Below are positions 16,446 through 23,982 of a stretch of DNA of 64,000 bases, piece by piece. Within the stretch, counting starts at the first letter, position 1, and the number at the start of each line of letters is the position of its first letter. Under the pieces are notes generated by a model that was given only the letters and a program-made list of their open reading frames with translations, did not search any database and was not told the origin of the DNA. Source of the DNA: Billgrantia zhangzhouensis (GTDB lineage Bacteria > Pseudomonadota > Gammaproteobacteria > Pseudomonadales > Halomonadaceae); assembly GCF_021404465.1 (NCBI RefSeq), contig NZ_JABFTT010000002.1:62001-126000 (forward strand). Reading direction: 5' to 3'. A program made the translations under genes and the position numbers.

Positions 16446-17708
16446 TTATCCTGTTAGTTGTACGTTTAGTAGTACGTTCTCGACCGTGCTGACCAGGGCT
16501 CGCACCGCTAATTCAGCCTCGGCGCGTTCGATGTCTTCGTCGGGGTGATGGCTGATACCTGCCCGGCAGGGGGTGAACAGCATGGCGGTGGGGCATACCC
16601 GTGCCAGGTGGATGGCATCGTGAAAGGCCCCGGAGACCAGCTGTGGTGCGCTGGAGCAGTATTGCTTGACGGCGGAGTCGGCGAGTTCCACCAGAGTGGG
16701 GTCGAAGGCTACCGGTGCCACCCGAGACGCCACCTTCAGGCTGGCGCTGCAGCCCGACCAATGGTGCTCGGCCAGCTCATGAAAGGCGGCATCGAGTTCG
16801 TCGAGCACGGCCTGGCTGGGGTGGCGCAAGTCGATGGTGAAGCTGGCGCGCTGGGGTATGGTGTTGGTAGAGCCGGGCGCCACAGTGAACTTACCGATGG
16901 TGAAGCGCACCTGGTCGTCATGCTGGGCAACGACCTCCTTCAGTGCGCCGATCAGGGCGTGGGCGCCCATGAAGGCGTCGCGGCGCGCGGCTTCCGGCGT
17001 GGTGCCGGCATGATTGGCCTGGCCGCTCACTTCGATCTCGTACCAGTTGACGCCCTGAATGTCGCTGACGGCGCATACCGGTACACCTAGGCTCTCCAGC
17101 ACCGGACCCTGTTCGATGTGCAGTTCCAGGAAGGCGTGGGGGACGTAGGGCTCGGGGCGAAAGGTGGTGCTCTCGGTTTCCTCGAGCATGGCGAGGCAGC
17201 GCTTCAGGGCATCGCTGAAGCGAATGCCGTCGTCATCGCAGGCCGTGATGATGCTGGTGACATCGCGCTGGCCGGCGAACCAGGAGGAACCGGAAGCACC
17301 GGGGGCGAAACGCGCACCCTCCTCATTGGTCCAGGCCACCACTTCGACGGGGCGAGCGTGCTCGATCCCTCGCTCCTGCAGCGTGCGCAGTACGGCCAGT
17401 CCGGCCACCACACCCAGCGTGCCATCGTAGCTGCCGGCACAGGGCTGGCTGTCGAGGTGGCTGCCGATGAGCAGCGGCGCCAGGCTGGGCTCACGTCCTT
17501 CCCGGCGCAGAAAGATATTGCCCATGGCGTCATGGTAGGCCTGGCAGCCGAGAACCCGGCCTTGTTCGATCATCCACCGGCGGGCGCGGTTGTCGTTGTC
17601 GTCCAGGGCCAGGCGGCGTAGGCCGCGAGGAGCGAGCGCGCCGATCTTGGCCTGCTCCTGAAGGTCGCTCCAGAAGCGCTCGCCATCGAGGCATTCAGCC
17701 AGTGTCAT
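16446..17708 (-). CDS. M20 family amidase: N-carbamoyl-amino-acid hydrolase / allantoate amidohydrolase type
   Basis: Metal-dependent hydrolase of the M20C (HyuC/AllC) group, which splits carbamoyl or ureido groups. Visible metal and catalytic positions: H84 in GSHLDSQ, D95 in GSYDGTLGV, the E129/E130 pair in WTNEEGARF, H197 in ELHIEQGP, and the late His in ISHHPDED. The dimerisation-lid pattern GQANHAGTTPEAARRDA is also present. Length 420 is normal. Start ATG 17708 is preceded by AAGGA. The partner genes (RidA, amidase, asparaginase) suggest a nitrogen compound whose ring-opened ureido or amide forms are degraded stepwise. Exact substrate not assignable. Confidence 0.85.
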   Translation of the reverse strand: MTLAECLDGERFWSDLQEQAKIGALAPRGLRRLALDDNDNRARRWMIEQGRVLGCQAYHDAMGNIFLRREGREPSLAPLLIGSHLDSQPCAGSYDGTLGVVAGLAVLRTLQERGIEHARPVEVVAWTNEEGARFAPGASGSSWFAGQRDVTSIITACDDDGIRFSDALKRCLAMLEETESTTFRPEPYVPHAFLELHIEQGPVLESLGVPVCAVSDIQGVNWYEIEVSGQANHAGTTPEAARRDAFMGAHALIGALKEVVAQHDDQVRFTIGKFTVAPGSTNTIPQRASFTIDLRHPSQAVLDELDAAFHELAEHHWSGCSASLKVASRVAPVAFDPTLVELADSAVKQYCSSAPQLVSGAFHDAIHLARVCPTAMLFTPCRAGISHHPDEDIERAEAELAVRALVSTVENVLLNVQLTG

Positions 17709-17736
17709 GGTCAGGTTTCCTTTTCATGCAGGCGCA

Positions 17737-19011
17737 TCAGTAGATCAGCGAGGGCACCCAGGTGCTGAACCATGGCACGTAGGTGAGGATGATTAGGGCG
17801 ATGAACATCAGCACGATCAGCGGGATGCAGGCGCGGAAGACCTCGATGAGTGACATGCGCGAGATCGCCATGGCCACGAACAGGTTGAGCCCTACCGGCG
17901 GGGTGATCATGCCTACCGAGAAGTTGACCAGGGTGATGATGCCGAAGTGTACCGGATCGACGCCGACCTGGGCGGCGATGGGCTGCAGCAGCGGCGAAAG
18001 CACGATGATGGCCGAGGCGCTATCGAGGAAGAAGCCCGCGACGATCATGACCAGGTTGAACAGCGCCATGACCTGCACCGGGTGATCGGTGAGCGAGAGG
18101 ACCTGACTGGCCAATTGGGTCGGTGTACCGGTGATGGCAAGTAGCCAGGAGAAGGCTGAGGCGCCGGCGGTAATCAACAACAGCGTGGCCGAGGTCAGCC
18201 CCGAGTTGCGCAGGGTACCGAGCAGCTCGCGCCAACTGATGGTGCGGTAGACCACCATGCCAACGAACAGACCGTATATGCAGGCCACGGCGGCGGATTC
18301 GGTAGGCGTGAAGATGCCGCTGTAGATGCCGCCGAGCAGGATGACCGGCAGCCCCAGGCCCCAGGCGGCGGACTTCACTGCGATGGCGATCTCACGCAGA
18401 GTGGGGAACGGCGAACGCGAATAGCCCTTCAGCGACGAATAAACGATGCAGTAGGCGATCAGCAGCGAGGCGATCAGGATGGCAGGCAGCAGGCCCGCGG
18501 CAAACAGGCGCCCCACGGAAGTGCCGGTTACCGAACCGTAGATGATCAGCGCGATGCTGGGCGGCACGATGGGACCTAGGGTGCCGGCGGTAGCGATCAA
18601 GCCGATGGCAAAGCGCTTGTCGTAGCCGGCGGCCACCAGGGCGGGGAACATGATCGAGCCGATCGCCACCACGGTGGCGGGGCTGGAGCCGGAAATGGCG
18701 CCGAACAGCAGGCACGAGAGCACAGTGGCGGCGGCCAGGCCGCCCGGTACCCAGCCGACCAGGGCCTTGGCCAGCTCGATCAGGCGATTGGAGAGCCCAC
18801 CAATGCGCATCAGCTCGGCGGCCAGGATGAAGAAGGGAATCGCCATCAGCGAGAAGTTGTTCATCCCCGTGAACATGCGCATCGGCACGATCACCGGGTT
18901 GGTGTTGCCGAAGAAGTCGATGGCCAGGAACACGGCGAATGCCAGTGAAGCGAAGATGGGCAGCCCCAGCAGCAGCACCGCGAAGAAGATGGGAAGCAGA
19001 GCCGTAATCAT
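17737..19011 (-). CDS. TRAP transporter large permease (DctM family)
   Basis: The sodium-coupled transport subunit of a TRAP system. It is 424 residues with about twelve hydrophobic helices and the DctM patterns IPFFILAAELM, GAISGSSPATVVAIGSIMFP and GPIVPPSIALIIYGSVTG. GMITPPVGLNLFV near the C-terminus is also typical. It lies 15 bases after the small-permease gene and 28 before the M20 gene, all leftward. It should carry the substrate bound by the product of 19655-20656 into the cell, where the amide hydrolases act. Confidence 0.9.
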   Translation of the reverse strand: MITALLPIFFAVLLLGLPIFASLAFAVFLAIDFFGNTNPVIVPMRMFTGMNNFSLMAIPFFILAAELMRIGGLSNRLIELAKALVGWVPGGLAAATVLSCLLFGAISGSSPATVVAIGSIMFPALVAAGYDKRFAIGLIATAGTLGPIVPPSIALIIYGSVTGTSVGRLFAAGLLPAILIASLLIAYCIVYSSLKGYSRSPFPTLREIAIAVKSAAWGLGLPVILLGGIYSGIFTPTESAAVACIYGLFVGMVVYRTISWRELLGTLRNSGLTSATLLLITAGASAFSWLLAITGTPTQLASQVLSLTDHPVQVMALFNLVMIVAGFFLDSASAIIVLSPLLQPIAAQVGVDPVHFGIITLVNFSVGMITPPVGLNLFVAMAISRMSLIEVFRACIPLIVLMFIALIILTYVPWFSTWVPSLIY

Positions 19012-19026
19012 GTGGAACTCCAGTCG

Positions 19027-19548
19027 TCAGACGAGCTTGTCTTTTTCGGCGGCGAGCTCTTCGGCGAGGCTGACCGGTGGTTTGGTCCAGGCTTCGTGTA
19101 TCACCCACAGGTAGCGCAGGATCAGCAGGACGCCGGAAATGCCGATGGGCAGGTAGAACCACGCCATGGGCAGACGCAGGGCGGCGGTGAGCTGGCCACG
19201 CCCCAGGGTGTTGAAGTAGAGCTGGAATCCGTAGTAGGCCAGGTAGCCGGCGAAGGCGATGCCGAGCAGGGCGGCGATGATGTGCAGCCAACGATTGACG
19301 ACAGGCGGCGCGAAGGCATTCAGCACATCGACGGAGATATGGACGCCATGGCGTACCCCCATGCTGGCACCGACGAAACTCATGCAGATGATGGAGTAGA
19401 TGACGACTTCCTCGACCCAGAAGATCGAGCTGTTGAAGCCATATCGATAGACGACCTGGATGGCGGTGAGGATGGTGGCGATCGACATGAACACGACCAT
19501 TGCCATGCCCTCCAGGAAATCGAGGACCTTGTTGAGCGCTTCGAACAT
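19027..19548 (-). CDS. TRAP transporter small permease (DctQ family)
   Basis: Four-helix membrane subunit (about 173 residues) that joins DctM. The pattern TAIQVVYRYGFNSSIFWVEE is the DctQ hallmark (YRY then W-x-E-E). The frame is open to ATG 19647, but the 33 extra codons run through a strong nested hairpin (19589-19642) and add no family-like sequence, so ATG 19548, beginning MFEALNKVLDFLEG, is preferred. It follows the binding-protein gene after the hairpin and is cotranscribed with DctM. The alternative 206-residue start remains possible. Confidence 0.85.
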   Translation of the reverse strand: MFEALNKVLDFLEGMAMVVFMSIATILTAIQVVYRYGFNSSIFWVEEVVIYSIICMSFVGASMGVRHGVHISVDVLNAFAPPVVNRWLHIIAALLGIAFAGYLAYYGFQLYFNTLGRGQLTAALRLPMAWFYLPIGISGVLLILRYLWVIHEAWTKPPVSLAEELAAEKDKLV

Positions 19549-19588
19549 GGTGAGGCCACTTTGTTGGTATCGTAGGGGGCGAATAGAA

Positions 19589-19642
19589 CGCACGGACGCC
19601 ACAGTGCCAGCGCCGATTGCGCTGGACGGCAGCGTCCGTGCG
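19589..19642. promoter_or_regulatory. nested hairpin between TRAP binding-protein and small-permease genes
   Basis: Outer arms 19589-19599 and 19632-19642 (CGCACGGACGC and its exact complement, 11 bp) enclose inner arms 19607-19613 and 19619-19625 (CCAGCGC and its complement, 7 bp) around a 5-base loop. It begins 13 bases past the binding-protein stop. Such a structure would protect the upstream message end or stop part of the transcripts, giving more binding protein than permease. Confidence 0.65.
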
Positions 19643-19654
19643 GTCATGCGGGCA

Positions 19655-20656
19655 TCAGTAGGAGATGCCGACCTCGTCGTATACTTTGTGCAGCAAGTCG
19701 GCAGTCACCACGCTTTCATACTCGCGGTGCACCGGCATGCTGGCTTCGATGAACGCTTCGCGGGCCTCGGGCGTGAGCTCGTTGATGGCGATCTCGTCCT
19801 GGATGGCCTCGAGAATGCGCTCTTCGTCTTGCAACGTCAGTTCACGCGCGTGGTCGCGGCCGTTGTCGAAGGCCTCGCGCATGACCTCCTGCAGGTCCTC
19901 GGGCAGGGAGTTCCAGGCATCGCTGTTGATCACAGCGGCGTAGCCGTGATAGGCGTGATTGGTCAGGGTGAGATAGTCCTGCACTTCGTGGAAGCGCATG
20001 GTGTAGATGTTGGCCAGCGGGTTCTCCTGGCCGGACACGACGCCCTGCTGCAGGCCGTTATAGACCTCGGTAAAGGCCATGGCCGTGGCGTTGGCACCGA
20101 AGTTCTGGTAGGTGGAGATGATGATCGGCGCCTGCATGGTACGCATGCGGATGCGCTCCAGGTCATCGGGACCTTCGATGGACCGTTCGTTGTTGGTCAT
20201 GTGGCGGAAGCCGGCGCCCCAGAAGTTCACCCCGTACATGTTGTGTGAGTCCAGCGTATCCAGGATTTCGCGGCCCACGTCACCGTCCAGCACCTGCACC
20301 ATGGAGTCGTAATCGGAAATCAGAAAGGGCAGATCGAGAATCTGCAAGCGAGGCTCGAAGTTGCCCAAGGTGGCGGTCGGCGGAATGCCGATGTCCACCA
20401 GTCCCATCTGGACCTGCTCGATGATCTCCACGTCGCCGCCGACCTGGGCGGCGGGGAGCACGTCGATTTGGATCCTGCCGTCGGACTTCTCTTCCACCTC
20501 TTCTTTGAAGCGCAGGGCTGCCTGGCCGTTCGGGGTATCCTCGATCAGCACGTGGGCGAAGCGGAAGGTGTAGTCGGCGGCCTGGGCCTGTCCCATGCCC
20601 AGGGAAGCGGCGGTAATGGCCATGACCAGCGTTGCTTTGCTCAGTTTGTTCTTCAT
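19655..20656 (-). CDS. TRAP transporter substrate-binding protein (DctP family)
   Basis: Periplasmic binding subunit of 333 residues. Residues 1-26 form a signal peptide ending in AQA. The mature part has the DctP features: PNGQAALRFKEEVEEKSDGRI, the ligand-arginine segment LERIRMRTMQAPI, and AFTEVYNGLQQGVVSGQENP. Start ATG 20656 follows GAGGTGAAAG. It lies 157 bases downstream of the asparaginase gene on the same strand, so it may have its own promoter as well. Ligand likely a carboxylate-bearing amide or ureido compound, judged only from the neighbouring hydrolases. Confidence 0.9.
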   Translation of the reverse strand: MKNKLSKATLVMAITAASLGMGQAQAADYTFRFAHVLIEDTPNGQAALRFKEEVEEKSDGRIQIDVLPAAQVGGDVEIIEQVQMGLVDIGIPPTATLGNFEPRLQILDLPFLISDYDSMVQVLDGDVGREILDTLDSHNMYGVNFWGAGFRHMTNNERSIEGPDDLERIRMRTMQAPIIISTYQNFGANATAMAFTEVYNGLQQGVVSGQENPLANIYTMRFHEVQDYLTLTNHAYHGYAAVINSDAWNSLPEDLQEVMREAFDNGRDHARELTLQDEERILEAIQDEIAINELTPEAREAFIEASMPVHREYESVVTADLLHKVYDEVGISY

Positions 20657-20813
20657 CTTTCACCTCGTGATGGGGGTGTCGCTTATCGTGTCCTGTGCTT
20701 TTCGTTGCGCATGGCCCCGGCCGGAATAGGCATGGTTGCCATGCGGAAGGACCTCGTTTCCCTGCGAAATTCGCCCGAGGTCGGCTCCTGGCTGCTGTGC
20801 CGTTTGCCGGCGT

Positions 20814-21809
20814 TCAAGCGGCCAGGAGTTTCACTCTCTCTCCCAGTGGTCGTGCGCTGGGAGAGGCGAGCAGTACCGACAGTGCCAGGCGTGCCTTGCG
20901 AGCGCTGAGGCCGGTAACTGGCATGGCGCCCGCCGCCTGGAGGCTGGCGAGGCTGCCGGTGAATTCGTAACTGGTATGGACGGGACCGCTCGGACAGTTG
21001 CTGACCACGGCCACCGGGATACCGCGTGCGGTGACCCTGGCGATGGCTTCCATCCATTCCGGAGGTGCATGGCCACGTCCCAAACCGTCGATTACCAGGC
21101 CGGTTGCACCGCTTTCCACGGCCGCTTCGATCAGGCGCGGTGATGCACCGAGATAGGCGGGCAGTATGTCCACCCGAGGCAGCGGTCCTTCGACAGACAA
21201 GGGATATCCGGCGGGGCGAATGGGCCGCGCGGCCAGATGCACCTGTTCTCCATCGACGTAACCCAACGGCCCGGTTTCGGGGGAGGCAAACCCATGCAAT
21301 TGGAAACTGCTCACCTTGCGTACCTGCCTGGCGGCGAAGATCGATTGGTTGAAGACCACCAGCGTGCCTAGCCCGGTTGCCTGCGGTGTGGCGGCGACCT
21401 TGAGGGCGTCTGCGATGTTGCAGAAGGCATCGGTACCCGGTTCATGAGGCGCGCGCTGTGAGCCTGTCAGTACCACGGGCTTGCCGTGGGGCAGAGTGAT
21501 GTCCAGGAAGTAGGCGGTTTCTTCCAGAGTGTCGGTACCGTGGGTGATGACGATGCCGAGTACATCCTCCTGGGCACCGATGTCCTGGCAGGTTTCGTGC
21601 AGTTGCAGAAGATCGTCGCAAGTAATGGCGTTACTGGGTTTCTGAAGGATCGAATGCACCTCGACCTGTGCGGAGAAGGTTGCAGGAAGGTTTACCTGGG
21701 CCAGCAGAGTCTCGCCCTGTAGAGCGCCGGAGCGGTTGCGTCCCGAGGCATCTGGCTGGCTGGCGATGGTGCCGCCGGTGGCCAGCACGACGATTCTGCT
21801 TCTTGTCAT
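20814..21809 (-). CDS. asparaginase family protein
   Basis: L-asparaginase/glutaminase-type amidohydrolase that forms a Thr acyl-enzyme. Both signature blocks are present: ATGGTIAS (10-17, nucleophile T14) and THGTDTLEETAYFL (T91, D92 and the catalytic Lys further on). Length 331 matches the family. No signal peptide is seen, so a cytosolic enzyme. It is the first gene of the leftward amide operon and divergent from the GntR regulator at 22033. Given the operon, it may act on an N-substituted amide rather than free asparagine. Weak ribosome site (GGA) before ATG 21809. Confidence 0.88.
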   Translation of the reverse strand: MTRSRIVVLATGGTIASQPDASGRNRSGALQGETLLAQVNLPATFSAQVEVHSILQKPSNAITCDDLLQLHETCQDIGAQEDVLGIVITHGTDTLEETAYFLDITLPHGKPVVLTGSQRAPHEPGTDAFCNIADALKVAATPQATGLGTLVVFNQSIFAARQVRKVSSFQLHGFASPETGPLGYVDGEQVHLAARPIRPAGYPLSVEGPLPRVDILPAYLGASPRLIEAAVESGATGLVIDGLGRGHAPPEWMEAIARVTARGIPVAVVSNCPSGPVHTSYEFTGSLASLQAAGAMPVTGLSARKARLALSVLLASPSARPLGERVKLLAA

Positions 21810-21857
21810 TTCCGTGTCCGTTGAGTTGCAGAGCTAGCGTTGAGATTTTGCTCGTAA

Positions 21858-21870
21858 GACATCTGATGTC
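21858..21870. promoter_or_regulatory. candidate operator for the divergent GntR regulator
   Basis: GACATCTGATGTC is a perfect 6+1+6 palindrome, followed at once by a further half-site TGATGTC (21871-21876 plus). It sits 48 bases from the asparaginase start and 163 from the regulator start, the expected place for an FCD-type GntR regulator to control both directions. Assignment is by position and symmetry only. Confidence 0.45.
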
Positions 21871-22032
21871 TGATGTCGGTCGTGATATGCTATGCAAACA
21901 TTTGCTCCTAACGCAAGAGCGCGACACAATCGACGAGCGCTCACGCTTCAATCGGCGTCAGGAAGCGGTGTCCAAGTTATTGATGAAAATTAATAAAAGT
22001 GGAAAATCCGCTAACGAAGAACGAGAGACCCC

Positions 22033-22779
22033 ATGAGTGCGAAACGCCAGCTCGCCGGCCGAGCCACATCATGCGACTCCTTTGGTAGTTCCATTGAGCG
22101 AAGCTCGGTTGCCATGCAATTGCTCGAGCGCATCAAGAGCGCCCTGATACGCGGCGAACTCAAGCCCGGCGACTACCTTCCCTCCGAGAGCGAACTCACC
22201 CATAGCCTGGGAATCGGCAAGTCGAGTGTCCGGGAGGCCATCAAGATGCTTCAGGCCATCGGCATCGTGGAGGTGCGGCGTGGGCAGGGAACCATGATTC
22301 GGCGTGAGCCGGGCGACCCCATCGTCGATCCGATGGCCTTTGGAATGATCCTGGCCCGCGGCATGACTCGGGACGTGCTCGAGTTTCGCCGCATGTTCGA
22401 GCCGGCCTATACCCTGCAGGCGATGCATAACGCCACTGAAGAGGATCATGCCCACATTCGCCGCGCCATTGAGGACATGGAGGCCGCCATAGCCAAGGGC
22501 GAGCAGACGTCACGACACGACGTGGCTTTTCATCGAGCTATCCTCCACGCCACTCACAACCCGATGACGATTCGAGTGGGTGAGACCCTGCTGCAACTGA
22601 TCGAGGCGGCACTGGAAACCTCGATGCAGACCCTGCCCGAGGTGGCGCTGAAGGATCACAAGGCGATCTACCAAGCGTTCAGGCAGAAAGACAGCGAGGG
22701 CGTGCAGGTTGCCATCCAGGTCAGCAGCAAGAGCTGGGAGACCAACCTGACCTATGTGGACGAGAAGGCCGGAGGGTGA
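22033..22779 (+). CDS. FadR/GntR-family regulator with FCD domain
   Basis: A 248-residue regulator. Residues ~28-95 form the winged HTH (IKSALIRGELKPGDYLPSE, SELTHSLGIGKSSVREAIKMLQAIG, VEVRRGQGTMI). The C-terminal FCD ligand domain has the metal-binding D-x-x-x-H set in DVAFHRAILHATHNP. It is transcribed away from the asparaginase-TRAP-amidase operon across 223 bases that contain a palindrome at 21858-21870, so it most likely represses that operon until its substrate or a breakdown product binds. Start ATG 22033 follows GAGAG. Confidence 0.88.
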   Translation: MSAKRQLAGRATSCDSFGSSIERSSVAMQLLERIKSALIRGELKPGDYLPSESELTHSLGIGKSSVREAIKMLQAIGIVEVRRGQGTMIRREPGDPIVDPMAFGMILARGMTRDVLEFRRMFEPAYTLQAMHNATEEDHAHIRRAIEDMEAAIAKGEQTSRHDVAFHRAILHATHNPMTIRVGETLLQLIEAALETSMQTLPEVALKDHKAIYQAFRQKDSEGVQVAIQVSSKSWETNLTYVDEKAGG

Positions 22780-22798
22780 ACCGCTCGCTCGAGTAGTG

Positions 22799-22818
22799 CC
22801 TGTTGACGCGGCGCGAGA
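22799..22818. repeat. 20-bp near-perfect direct repeat, right copy
   Basis: Matches 14426-14445 at 19 of 20 positions, in the same orientation. Lies in the gap between the GntR gene and the convergent nucleotidyltransferase gene. The pair brackets about 8.4 kb holding the amide operon and regulator. Confidence 0.35.
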
Positions 22819-22881
22819 GTTTGCGCGTCTTCATGGCGTGCACCAGGTCATAACAGTCTCCAGCGCTCGAGACGATGCTCC

Positions 22882-23892
22882 CTACACATCGAGCTCGTCG
22901 ATCTGGCTGCTGGCCCGTTGTCTGATGAGGTGGGGAAAGGCACGCTCGACGGCTTGTGTCGTCGATAGTGCACGCAGCTCGTCGCGAAGCAGGGTAGCGA
23001 TCAGGCGTGCCTGGGCCTCGTCCCGGTGACGTTTCATGGGTTCCCGGTCGGGCTGTTGGCTGACATGCCACTTGTGCAGCACGAAGGCGCGGGGATCGAC
23101 GGTAGACAAGCGCAGCGGCATGCCTCGCTCATCGAATACGATGGCTTCGAAGTGTGGCGACGCTATAGCCCATTTCAGGGAGTCGATGCCTACCGGCTTC
23201 AAGTCGCCCGCCTCCAGATGATGCTCGAAGTCGCTCATTGCCATGGGGTCCGCGGTCTGCGTGATCAGGTCGATCATGTAACCCTTGGCGTTCGTGGCAC
23301 GAAACTCGAAAGGAGACTCGGTGAGCGGCTCGAAGGTGCGATCGCTGGATTGCAGGACAGAGAGAAGGGTTTCCCCCTTCAGGGCCGTGACGATTCTCAA
23401 GCCCTGCCGAGCATCCATGAGTACATCGATATCGGCGGTCGCCAAATGTTCGGGCTCGATCAGCACGCCCGCACGGGCTTCATAGGCGTATAAGGCATTG
23501 GTACCGATTACCCGGAAAGGGATTTGCTTGCGTTGCAGTGCCCGTATCGCCCGGGCGCCGTCGATGGGGAATCGGTTCAGCCGATTGGCTCGGATGTAGG
23601 CGGCGTGCACCTGGAGCTGCTCCTTCAGCGACTGCTCCCGCGCCTGGTACTCCGCTTTGCGAGCGTCAAAGGTATTTATAATGGCTTCTGTCTCGGCGGA
23701 GCGTGGGCCCAGCGAATGATTCTTGCCTCCCGTGTAGGCACGATATAGGTACTCGCGCCCATGGATACGCTTCCAGTGCATCGAGCCCTTGACCTGGCGC
23801 GCCTGGGCGCGATGGTGCTCGAGCGCTTCGAAGAGTTGCATCGCGTTGACGGCAACCCGGGTTTGTTCCGCTTGGAGGCGCTGGTAGGACAT
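22882..23892 (-). CDS. GSU2403-type nucleotidyltransferase-fold protein
   Basis: The 336-residue protein has an N-terminal basic region (MHWKRIHGREYLYRAY), then a minimal nucleotidyltransferase core: IGTNALYAYEAR followed by TADIDVLMDAR, giving the G-[ST] helix and the D-x-D metal pair of the NTP_transf_8 / GSU2403 family. A third acidic strand (GYMIDLITQ) follows. The function of this family is not established; similar folds serve as antitoxin-type AMPylators or toxins (MenA, AbiEii). It stands alone and is preceded by an 11-bp inverted repeat (23912-23955) that overlaps its promoter region, which suggests autoregulation or a shared repressor. It is next to hipBA, in a patch that looks accessory. 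Confidence 0.7.
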   Translation of the reverse strand: MSYQRLQAEQTRVAVNAMQLFEALEHHRAQARQVKGSMHWKRIHGREYLYRAYTGGKNHSLGPRSAETEAIINTFDARKAEYQAREQSLKEQLQVHAAYIRANRLNRFPIDGARAIRALQRKQIPFRVIGTNALYAYEARAGVLIEPEHLATADIDVLMDARQGLRIVTALKGETLLSVLQSSDRTFEPLTESPFEFRATNAKGYMIDLITQTADPMAMSDFEHHLEAGDLKPVGIDSLKWAIASPHFEAIVFDERGMPLRLSTVDPRAFVLHKWHVSQQPDREPMKRHRDEAQARLIATLLRDELRALSTTQAVERAFPHLIRQRASSQIDELDV

Positions 23893-23911
23893 CGGGGTAG
23901 GCCCTGGATGG

Positions 23912-23955
23912 CTTTAACTAATATCAGTCAAATTATGATGGGAAATTAGTTAAAG
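23912..23955. promoter_or_regulatory. inverted repeat upstream of the nucleotidyltransferase gene
   Basis: CTTTAACTAAT (23912-23922) and its exact complement ATTAGTTAAAG (23945-23955) are separated by 22 bases. The repeat begins 20 bases upstream of the ATG at 23892, within AT-rich sequence that should hold the promoter, and reaches towards the end of hipA. It looks like a pair of operator half-sites or of two identical sites. Confidence 0.5.
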
Positions 23956-23982
23956 TCCAGTGCGCTCCACTCATGAATGGTG

